Program-made: the position numbers and the translations under genes
The notes under the pieces: generated by a model
Told to the model about the DNA's origin: nothing
The model's input: only the letters and a program-made list of their open reading frames with translations
Databases searched by the model: none
NCBI GenBank assembly: GCA_947473395.1
Contig: CANJEC010000003.1
Location: 1-35,856 of the forward strand
Length of the DNA: 35,856 nt
Direction of reading: 5' to 3'
Source: Actinomycetota bacterium
Lineage (GTDB): Bacteria > Actinomycetota > Acidimicrobiia > Acidimicrobiales > Microtrichaceae
Part shown: piece by piece, positions 17,706 through 25,721 of the stretch
Layout: each line of letters begins with the position of its first letter
Numbering within the stretch: the first letter of the stretch is position 1

Positions 17706-18559
17706 TCGATTCAAGAACTATTGAAAATTCAGACACAGTGACCCAGACCACATTCAGAGACGCAGACTACGAAACGGCGTTCCAGCGCGACGGCTACGTG
17801 GTTGTGGATTTCGCCACTCCAGAAATTGTCGGAGCTCTCCTTGAGTCCTACACACGTTTGAATTCAGGCATTGACTCTGGGTACTACCCAAGTTTGATGA
17901 GCCCCGATCAGGACTACAAAGCTGCCGCCAACGAAGAGGTCGGCGCGATTGTTTGGCCGCTGCTCAATCAACTCATCGAAGGCTATGAGCCCCTCGTTGG
18001 ATACTTCATGGTCAAGCATCCGGGCCCCGAGACCGAGGTTTCTCCCCATCAGGATTGGATCTTGGCAGATGAGTCTGAGCATTCAACTATGGGGGTGTGG
18101 CTTCCCCTTACTGAAGTGACCGAACAGGTCGGGCAGATGAAGGTTCTGCCGGGTAGTCATAAGTGGCTGACGGGGCTGCGAGGTAGCCCAGGCTTTCCCA
18201 TGGAGTGGGAGGCCGAGCATGAGCGAGTCCGTGACGAACTCATGGTGACCGTTCCTATTCAGGTTGGCCAAGCCATGGTGTATGACATTCGTGTTCTGCA
18301 TGGGACAGCGCCGAACCGCTCACAGAACACTCGTGTTGTCGGAAGCCTCTATGCCCTTGCAGAGAATGCCATTCCGATTCACTTTTACAAGTCCCCCGAA
18401 GGACTCGTTCAGGGCTATGAGATTGCCGATGACTTCTACACCACGTTCATGATCGGCGATGTTCCAGTCGGAGAACCGTTTATCGAGATCGAGGACTACA
18501 GCGTGGAGCAACTCTCATTTGAAGAGATTGCACGTCGATACGCAGCATCTCGAGCCTGA
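17702..18559 (+). CDS. PhyH-like protein
   Basis: SPHQDWILADESEHSTMGVWLPLTEVTEQVGQMKVLPGSHKWL; VYDIRVLHGTAPNRSQNTRVVGSLYAL. Confidence 0.88.
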   Translation: MIDSRTIENSDTVTQTTFRDADYETAFQRDGYVVVDFATPEIVGALLESYTRLNSGIDSGYYPSLMSPDQDYKAAANEEVGAIVWPLLNQLIEGYEPLVGYFMVKHPGPETEVSPHQDWILADESEHSTMGVWLPLTEVTEQVGQMKVLPGSHKWLTGLRGSPGFPMEWEAEHERVRDELMVTVPIQVGQAMVYDIRVLHGTAPNRSQNTRVVGSLYALAENAIPIHFYKSPEGLVQGYEIADDFYTTFMIGDVPVGEPFIEIEDYSVEQLSFEEIARRYAASRA

Positions 18560-18574
18560 GGTCCTAGCTCTGCC

Positions 18575-19543
18575 TCAGGAAGGTTTGGAGGCAGGCGCTG
18601 GGTCTGCGCCAGCGGGAATATCGCAGTACAGGCCGAACCCGTCGACTTCGCCTGTTTTGTTAGAGGTGAACCACGGTGTGGGCTCGAACATCATGTCTGG
18701 ATGCTTGCTAGACACCAAGCCCCAAGGGTTTTCCCAACCTGGAATAACCCAAAGGTCAACCATCCAATGATTGAGCTCTGGTCGGAACACAGCCCCAAGG
18801 TCTTTACAGCGCTGCGCTTGTTCTGGGTACGGATTCCCATTGGCGTCGTACTCAACACTGCCGACAATCGAGTTGTCTTTCTCGCAGAGGTTTGAGTGGT
18901 AGTGCCAAGGAATAACTTCTAGGGGCAAGTCCGTGGGTGGCCCATCTGCCATTGCCCCGAGGACGTTATAGGCCACGGACATCACTCGTGAGTCCGGGCT
19001 GTCGCCGTCGAAGGCCAACATCGTTGGGCGAGACAAGTCCAGCTTGGTGTTGAAGCGAGACCAGTTGATGTATTCAAACCCTCGTCCGTTGATCCTCTGG
19101 AAATTCCGGACGAATCCCTGCTTCTCGGCCTCTGCCACGGTCTCAATCTTGAGAGCCGCTTCTCGTACTTGGACCAGCTGCTCTCCAAGCAGGCGCCGGC
19201 GCTCTGGTGAAAGCAAGGTGGATGTGCCGCCGTAATGCACCGTGGCGCGCATTTGAGTTGGCTGAGCGGTTCCCCACCCATAGAGGGCCTTGGAGGCATC
19301 GTTATCGTTCACGGTTTCATGCGGAAACTGCGGATCGGCAGGGAGTGTGGTGGGTGCTGCTTCGGTGGGTGTAGCGGCGGTGACAGGAACCGTGGATGCA
19401 GCTGTAACTGCGGCGGCGTTCTCGGTTTGGGTTGATGCAGGATTGATCACCAGAACTGCAGCCACGACTGCCGCCACAGCCACTAGGCACAGCCCAATCT
19501 GGGCTATCACAGCGTTATTGCGGCCCCCGCCTGCCTCAGTCAT
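18575..19543 (-). CDS. Membrane-anchored/secreted protein of unknown function with His-rich, Trp-rich extracellular domain
   Basis: N-terminal TM anchor (IAQIGLCLVAVAAVVAAVLVI), Ala/Thr/Pro linker, then domain with EVIPWHYHSNLCEKDN..RCKDLGAVF..WMVDLWVIPGWENPWGLVSSKHPDMMF. Start reassigned to ATG 19543. Confidence 0.7.
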   Translation of the reverse strand: MTEAGGGRNNAVIAQIGLCLVAVAAVVAAVLVINPASTQTENAAAVTAASTVPVTAATPTEAAPTTLPADPQFPHETVNDNDASKALYGWGTAQPTQMRATVHYGGTSTLLSPERRRLLGEQLVQVREAALKIETVAEAEKQGFVRNFQRINGRGFEYINWSRFNTKLDLSRPTMLAFDGDSPDSRVMSVAYNVLGAMADGPPTDLPLEVIPWHYHSNLCEKDNSIVGSVEYDANGNPYPEQAQRCKDLGAVFRPELNHWMVDLWVIPGWENPWGLVSSKHPDMMFEPTPWFTSNKTGEVDGFGLYCDIPAGADPAPASKPS

Positions 19544-19683
19544 AGCTTCATGTATACCTGAACTTCCCTTCTGAAACAACAGGTTGATCCCTGTTTCAGT
19601 GTTTTCGATGGGGTGCTTCTTATATTTGCCTGTTGGTCGGTATCTCGCCCTGCGACCATCTAGGGAACTGCTCGGCCTCCCAG

Positions 19684-19689
19684 TACAAT
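19684..19689 (+). promoter_or_regulatory. Putative -10 box TACAAT
   Basis: TACAAT 36 nt upstream of ATG 19726, which has gggga SD. Confidence 0.35.
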
Positions 19690-19725
19690 CAACCCATAGA
19701 GCAGTCGTCGGACTTAGGGGAGCGT

Positions 19726-20631
19726 ATGACCATGCCATCGCCATCGGAACTCGGATTTCTCCCTATTGAATCCTGCCAGGTTGATCGAGCGGTATTCCGT
19801 AACCCCGAGCAGCAGGCCGAGTTTGACCGCAGAGGCTATGTAGTCATGCCGTTGCTGTCGCTCGGCCAGGTTGACCAGTTGGTTTCTGGCTATGACTCAA
19901 TTGCTGAATCACTAGGCGGGGCCAGTAAGCCCGAGGATTACAACGACACCTACGCCGAGTTCAGCATTATCCACTCGCGGCCAGAGTTTCGCCGTCAAGC
20001 CTATGCCCTGATCAATTCAGTGCTGGCTCCAGAAGCCGATCGGGTCCTGATGGACTACAGGCCGCTCATCGCAAACTTCGTGAACAAACTGCCTGGCACT
20101 GGCGTGGTACCCACTCACCAGAATCTCTCTGTGGTTGATGAGTCGCGTTATGCCTCGGTCTCAGTCTGGGTTGCACTTGTGGATTGTGTGCTCGACAACG
20201 GGGCAATGTCCATGCTCGACGGCAGTCACCGGTCGCTTCGCAGTCGGCGCGGCATGTGGGCCTACCAAGCTTTCGGCGGAATTGAACAAGGGATAATCGA
20301 CGAGTTGTTAACTCCTGTTGAGGTGCCCGCCGGTCACGCAGTGATCCTGGACGATGCGTTGGTGCACTACTCGCCACCCAACCAGACGGATCACCGCCGC
20401 TTGGCTATTCAGTTCGTTATGGTTCCCCAAGAGGCCACCTCGATATGGCATCAACAAGTTGGAACCGATGAGGACGGCCTAGACGTTCAAGTCTGGGAGA
20501 TTGATGAGCGGTTCTTCTTTGAGTTCTGGCACGGCGACGGCGACGACAGGTACGGACAGAAGGTCGACCGCATCACTATCCCAGTTGTAGAGCTGAGAAT
20601 TGAAGACCTGCAGACACTGCTGGGCAGTTAA
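19726..20631 (+). CDS. PhyH-like protein with HQN in place of canonical HxD
   Basis: VVPTHQNLSVVDESRYASVSVWVALVDCVLDNGAMSMLDGSHRSL; ILDDALVHYSPPNQTDHRRLAIQF. Start reassigned to ATG 19726. Confidence 0.83.
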   Translation: MTMPSPSELGFLPIESCQVDRAVFRNPEQQAEFDRRGYVVMPLLSLGQVDQLVSGYDSIAESLGGASKPEDYNDTYAEFSIIHSRPEFRRQAYALINSVLAPEADRVLMDYRPLIANFVNKLPGTGVVPTHQNLSVVDESRYASVSVWVALVDCVLDNGAMSMLDGSHRSLRSRRGMWAYQAFGGIEQGIIDELLTPVEVPAGHAVILDDALVHYSPPNQTDHRRLAIQFVMVPQEATSIWHQQVGTDEDGLDVQVWEIDERFFFEFWHGDGDDRYGQKVDRITIPVVELRIEDLQTLLGS

Positions 20632-20645
20632 GTCTAAGACTGGCA

Positions 20646-21602
20646 CTAGCTCCAGAAATAGACTTGTTCTTCGTCTTGTGACAGAGCGGCAAATCCGCCA
20701 ATGGTGACTCTCTCTTGGGTTCCGAAGACTGGCTCGACTCGATGCCAGATCCTTCCGCCAGTAAAGAGGATCATGTCTCCCACCTCTAAATCGATGGGGG
20801 TTCGGCCAAAGCGTTCGAGCAATGCATCGCGTTCCTCGCTCATCGGTAACGATCGAACATCCTCGGGAGTGTCATCCCACATCAGATCGTAGAGAACGAG
20901 TTCGCCGCCAGTGTCTGGCTTTTGGCCAACAACGAAGTAACTCAAGGAGTTCCACATGCGCGCAATTTCGCGCAGGTGCTCATACGAGCCCCAGGCATTA
21001 CAAAACTCGTTTGCCGTGTGAGCATGCATCACTCCACCGTCGGGCGGAAGAAAGCGAATCGTGATGGGAACGTAATCGCCTCGGCCCTCTTCTGAAGGGA
21101 CACTAGCGGGGCGACCTGCACCGACTGCCGAGAGCACCTGCCCAATGCGTCCCACAAAGTCCACGTCAAAAAGCTCATCTACGCGGTCATTAATGATGGG
21201 AGCGGCGGCGTAGTAGTCGGCTCGGTCATCGTCAGCCCCGACGATTGCAGTACCAAAAAAGATCTGCTTGCCGTAGTCGTTGAATTCATCTGCATGCGTG
21301 CGAGCACGGCGCACTCCTGTGGCGACTTCTTCTTCGGAGAAGACACCGCGAATCGACATCCCATCAAGCGTGCCTGCGTAGATTCGCTCTATCGCATCGG
21401 GGTGATTGGAGACTTCAGCGACGGGCAGATCGAGCCATTCCCCAAGGTGCGGCCGGTTGGGGTCAACCTCGGTACTCGGCGGGGCCGGGGCTACTTCTTC
21501 TACCTCATCGGCGGGGCTAGCCGCGGCCGGGACCTCTGGCTGATTCTCTTGCACAACTGCTTGAGTTCCAGGCTTACTGCGGAACCTATCGAGAAGACCC
21601 AT
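20646..21602 (-). CDS. Putative 2OG-Fe(II) oxygenase-like / DSBH-fold protein
   Basis: FLPPDGGVMHAHTANEF; YFVVGQKPDTGGELVLYDLMWDD; VGDMILFTGGRIWHRVEPVFGTQERVTIGGFAAL. Start may be 21602 (MGLLDRF) or 21629. Confidence 0.6.
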   Translation of the reverse strand: MGLLDRFRSKPGTQAVVQENQPEVPAAASPADEVEEVAPAPPSTEVDPNRPHLGEWLDLPVAEVSNHPDAIERIYAGTLDGMSIRGVFSEEEVATGVRRARTHADEFNDYGKQIFFGTAIVGADDDRADYYAAAPIINDRVDELFDVDFVGRIGQVLSAVGAGRPASVPSEEGRGDYVPITIRFLPPDGGVMHAHTANEFCNAWGSYEHLREIARMWNSLSYFVVGQKPDTGGELVLYDLMWDDTPEDVRSLPMSEERDALLERFGRTPIDLEVGDMILFTGGRIWHRVEPVFGTQERVTIGGFAALSQDEEQVYFWS

Positions 21603-21765
21603 GTTGGATGCCTTTGCTGGTTGTTTCATCCGTCCCCGGGATGAGTTACATATCTTCCCTAAGCTAATCGGGAATGCTCAGGTATCCTCACTATCTAGGA
21701 GTTTTGCGGTCACTTGCCAGTCGAGATCTGAGGACTAGATGCGTTCCGAGTCAGGGGGAAACTCC

Positions 21766-23706
21766 ATGAAGCAGCAGATTGAAGCCTCGCTGGAACGTGC
21801 AACTCTTTGGTTGGCTGCCGAGCAGAAAGCCTCGGGCGAGTTTCCCTCCTATGCGAGTTCCTTACTCGAGGAGCAGGATTGGCAGCCAGACAGTGTGAAC
21901 TTTGTGACGGCGCTGACCTCGATCGCTCTCGACGGGGTGGATCTGCCAGAGGCCAAAGCCATGAGAGATTTGGCTGCGCAGTATTTGATGGGCCAGCGTG
22001 AGCGTGCCGGACTATGGCGCTACTGGGCAAAGACTGCTGAACTCCATGACTACACCCCACCCGATGCAGACGACACTGCATGTTGTTCGCTAGCAGTCGG
22101 TAGTCCCGCTGGAACTGCTAACCAACGACTCCTCTTAGCTAATCGCGACCCGCAAGGAAGGTTCTATACCTGGATGCTGCCGCGGCCCGAGATGCGCAGT
22201 TTGGCGTACCGCTGGCAACTGCGCTCCGAGCGGTCCGCGAGCACGCGAGCCAGACGGGTCGAGCTTTGGGAGAACTCCGAGGCGAGTCCGCAGGACGTTG
22301 ACGTAACTGTGAATGCAAATGTGATTCGTTACCTTGGGCCGAGTCTTGCTCCAGCTTCTGCTGTCGAGTGGGTGGCCTCGGTTGTAGAGGCCGGCACAGA
22401 GGTCGAGGAGGATCATTGGTATCGAAGTCGAACCAGCTTGTATCGCAGCGTTGCCATCTCCGCCCGTGATGGCATCGAGCGGTTTGCTGGTCTTCGCAAT
22501 CTGATCATCTCTCGGATTGTGCAAGATGCAGCCTCGGATGGATTCCGTAGTGATCTTGAACTCGCTGACGCATTACGAGTGCTCAGGCTCTTTGATGCAG
22601 CGCGACAAGATTGTGCGAACCTTGCCGAGATGCTGCTGCAGCGGCAACGCCCCGAGGGATGTTGGGAGCGTTCAATCTGTTACTACGGCGGACCTCAAGA
22701 AAGTTTTGGGTGGGCTTCAGAAGCACTGAGCACTGCCACTGCGCTCGGGGCCCTTCACGGAATCGATCTTGGCAGTTTTGGCAGCGTTCCTATCAGGCCG
22801 TTATCCGAAAAACCTTTGAAGGGTGCGACCGTGGTACCGGCTCCACTTCGAGAGATCGTTGGAGTCAAGGACCCCACGGTGGCCGAGGCTTTGGCTCGCG
22901 ATGGGTTTGTCCGTCTTGGAGTGGTGCTCTCAGCAGAGGAAGTGGCCCGCGGGCAAGAGATTTTTGCCGAAGCGGTCAGGCGTATGGATCGCCCGATCGG
23001 GGACGCCTGGTTCCACACGATCTTGATTCCCGAAGAGGATGTGCGCAGGTTTATAACCGATGAATTGGAAGCGCTAATTGCACCCAAGATTGCACAGATT
23101 ATCGACCAAGAACAGCTTGAACTCATGCGTCTCGACTTCTCGGTTAAGCCACCTTCGACCTTGGATGAGCCCGGTCCGCATCAGGACTACGCGCTGGTCG
23201 ATGAGCGCATAGCGACGAGCCTCTACGCTTGGATTCCTCTTGTGGACATGAATGAGTTCAACGGCACGTTGCATGTGGTTCCGGGGTCTCACCGTTACAC
23301 AAACTTGATCCGCTCCTTGCATGTCCCTTCTACCTTCAATGAGGTTCTGAACTCGGTCCGAGCAGCAGGTTTGCGATTTGACTGTCTAGCGGGCGAGCTG
23401 ATCTTGATGGTCTCGGGGATTATTCACTACTCGCCACCTAACAGCTCCGATCAGGTCCGACTTGCCGCACATGGGATCCTTGCGCCAACCAAGATTCCAC
23501 TGCAGTTCTATTTTGCTGACGATCAAACCCCCGAGGGCAAGGTGGAATGTTACGAGTTTGATCTTGAGGGCTACGTACAGCAACTTCTTCAAGGCCGGCC
23601 AGATCCCAGTGTTGAGCCAACTCGATTGGTTGATCGTCCCCCTCAGAGCATGACGCCAGCAAGGTTTTTTGCTGGACGGGAAGCCACGAAGGACGCTCAA
23701 GGGTAA
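21766..23706 (+). CDS. Fusion: alpha/alpha-toroid (terpene cyclase/prenyltransferase-repeat-like) domain + C-terminal PhyH-like dioxygenase
   Basis: N-terminal helical repeat-like region with PPDADDTACCSLA and QRQRPEGCWERSICYYGGPQESFGWASEALSTATALGAL. C-terminal PhyH: GPHQDYALVDERIATSLYAWIPLVDMNEFNGTLHVVPGSHR..IIHYSPPNSSDQVRLAAHGIL. Start 21766 (SD ggggga) or 21739. Confidence 0.78.
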   Translation: MKQQIEASLERATLWLAAEQKASGEFPSYASSLLEEQDWQPDSVNFVTALTSIALDGVDLPEAKAMRDLAAQYLMGQRERAGLWRYWAKTAELHDYTPPDADDTACCSLAVGSPAGTANQRLLLANRDPQGRFYTWMLPRPEMRSLAYRWQLRSERSASTRARRVELWENSEASPQDVDVTVNANVIRYLGPSLAPASAVEWVASVVEAGTEVEEDHWYRSRTSLYRSVAISARDGIERFAGLRNLIISRIVQDAASDGFRSDLELADALRVLRLFDAARQDCANLAEMLLQRQRPEGCWERSICYYGGPQESFGWASEALSTATALGALHGIDLGSFGSVPIRPLSEKPLKGATVVPAPLREIVGVKDPTVAEALARDGFVRLGVVLSAEEVARGQEIFAEAVRRMDRPIGDAWFHTILIPEEDVRRFITDELEALIAPKIAQIIDQEQLELMRLDFSVKPPSTLDEPGPHQDYALVDERIATSLYAWIPLVDMNEFNGTLHVVPGSHRYTNLIRSLHVPSTFNEVLNSVRAAGLRFDCLAGELILMVSGIIHYSPPNSSDQVRLAAHGILAPTKIPLQFYFADDQTPEGKVECYEFDLEGYVQQLLQGRPDPSVEPTRLVDRPPQSMTPARFFAGREATKDAQG

Positions 23707-23754
23707 TTTTTTTCCTGCTGAGAGGACCGGAGCGCTTCTTTGCCGAAGGAGCAG

Positions 23755-23760
23755 TAGAAT
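23755..23760 (+). promoter_or_regulatory. Putative -10 box TAGAAT for a leaderless transcript
   Basis: TAGAAT followed by 6 nt (tccatc), then GTG start at 23767. Confidence 0.45.
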
Positions 23761-23766
23761 TCCATC

Positions 23767-25707
23767 GTGGGGACGAGGTCTGACCGTGGGGTGAGCACAA
23801 CTAGAGGTGGAGTTTCCCACCCGTTTCTGCTGACTCTTGTGCTCGTGTTGGGTTCTGGCGCAGCAGTTGCTCGGATCGGATTCGGTTCGCTACAAGATAT
23901 TGTACGAGCGGCAGCACTGCTCCTGCTGAGCATGCTCGTCATCTGCCTACTGCAGCTAGGGAACCTGCGAGTTCACTGGCTGCGCACATTGCTTACCGGA
24001 GGCCTCGCTGCAGTACTTGCGGTGGCCGCCCTGCGATTCGGGTTTGTGTATCCGTTCGCTGTGGTCGTTCTGGGAACGACCCTCGCGTATGGCACCTTCA
24101 TCCGTTGGTCCTTGCCTGTGACATGGCCACAGCGTGAAGCAACTGTCGCAGGCCTAGCACTCGGCCCACTGCTTGCATCGATGCTGCTGTGGTACCGGGC
24201 TCCCTCAATGATCACGTTTTTGTTGCTGAGTGCACTGACTGCAGGGCTACTCGAAATCTACGCGCGTGCCCATCGCACGGCGCATCTGATTGATTCAGGG
24301 GTTGCTCGGGCTGCGCAGTCCTTCGGCCAAGCAGTCACTGCGGTTTTAGCTACGGCAATCATGTTGTTCCTAGTCATTCCGCTGAACTGGATCTCGCGCC
24401 TCTTTGGCTATTCTCCGCTTGATGGAGGCTGGGCAACCCGCAGTTCGGCCTGGGTTGATCTGCAAGCAGAGACCACAGGGCGTTCTCAGGGTGGCCCTGA
24501 GCATGCTCAAAGCATGGCCATGCGGGAGCCGAGGCCGACAAAGAACGTCCGCAGGCGAGGCCATCTGAGGCTGCTAGTTCCGATGCTGGCCCTAGTTGTG
24601 GTTGCGTTACTCATGGGTGTTGGGCCAGTGAAGTTGTCACGTACCAACTCAGATCAAGAGGTTGCAACCCAGCAGGACCGCCCGAGCACCTTCACCCGTC
24701 CTTTCGAGCAGGATCCGGCATTCAAAGATGCACCTTGGGCGCAGAATCTTCGGGTGAATTTGCTGGACGCGTGGAACAACTTGGAGTTCAACGCTGCAGT
24801 TGGAGGCTGGCGGATCAAGGACGTGGCCTCGCAGTACATAAACGTTCGCGACGGGGAGCGAACTAGCACCCAGCCAGACCCGGCCTTGGGCGACCCAATT
24901 GTCATCTGGTTCTTTGGCGGATCTGCTGCATTCGGTGCTGGTCAGCGAGACGAACACACCATTCCGTCTGAGTTGGTCAAGCTGGCTCAAGACCAAGGTG
25001 TTGCACTGGAGATCCACAACTTTGCTGTGCCCGCCACCGTCAACTGGCAGTCAGCCATGTTGCTGATTGCCAAACTGCAGGCAGGCGAGAAGCCCGACTT
25101 AGTTGTGATTTACGACGGGGCAAACGATGTTGCACTTCAAGGGGTACTTGCTGCACAAGGGAAAGGCGCATCGACTCAGCCCGCATCACTCATTGACGGC
25201 GAGCTAGATGCAGTCCTGAGCAAGCGTGCTGCAGCGAAATCCGAACGTGACTCCAGCCCCAGCCAAACACTCTTGCCACCTAGCAAGACTCCCACCCCCG
25301 ATAAGGAACTCACTCCGGCCGCCTCAGGGCAGGCCGTGCTGAGTCGCTATGGCAATGGCATCGAAGTCATCCGCAAGTTCTCGGAACTGTCCTCGGTGCC
25401 CGTGCTCATTTTTTGGCAGCCCGATATTCGGGCCAAGCAACCGCAATCTGCATCTGATTCAGACACGCTCGCTGCAGTTAAGGTCAATCAGGAATCGGTG
25501 CAGGTCTGGACCGAAACCTCTGACGCCGTTCGTGCCGGTTTGGGCGCCCTCGGCGTGACCGACCTGTCAGGTGTCTTTGATGGTCAAACCGAACCGATCT
25601 ATTGGGACACCGTTCATACCAATGAACTTGGCTCAAAGATTGTCGCCGAGAGGATGCTCAAGGAGTTGCAGCCGACTCTGCAAAACCTTCAGAACAGTCG
25701 GGGTTAG
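23767..25707 (+). CDS. Membrane protein: N-terminal multi-TM SxtJ-like region fused to SGNH/GDSL-like hydrolase domain, copy 2
   Basis: N-terminal TM helices ending ..LATAIMLFLVIPLNWISRLFGYSPLDGGWATRSSAWVDL. SGNH-like blocks FGGSAAFGAGQRDEHTI, IYDGANDVAL, DTVHTNELGSKIVAERM. Confidence 0.8.
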   Translation: MGTRSDRGVSTTRGGVSHPFLLTLVLVLGSGAAVARIGFGSLQDIVRAAALLLLSMLVICLLQLGNLRVHWLRTLLTGGLAAVLAVAALRFGFVYPFAVVVLGTTLAYGTFIRWSLPVTWPQREATVAGLALGPLLASMLLWYRAPSMITFLLLSALTAGLLEIYARAHRTAHLIDSGVARAAQSFGQAVTAVLATAIMLFLVIPLNWISRLFGYSPLDGGWATRSSAWVDLQAETTGRSQGGPEHAQSMAMREPRPTKNVRRRGHLRLLVPMLALVVVALLMGVGPVKLSRTNSDQEVATQQDRPSTFTRPFEQDPAFKDAPWAQNLRVNLLDAWNNLEFNAAVGGWRIKDVASQYINVRDGERTSTQPDPALGDPIVIWFFGGSAAFGAGQRDEHTIPSELVKLAQDQGVALEIHNFAVPATVNWQSAMLLIAKLQAGEKPDLVVIYDGANDVALQGVLAAQGKGASTQPASLIDGELDAVLSKRAAAKSERDSSPSQTLLPPSKTPTPDKELTPAASGQAVLSRYGNGIEVIRKFSELSSVPVLIFWQPDIRAKQPQSASDSDTLAAVKVNQESVQVWTETSDAVRAGLGALGVTDLSGVFDGQTEPIYWDTVHTNELGSKIVAERMLKELQPTLQNLQNSRG

Positions 25708-25721
25708 ACGTCAAGTTTTGC

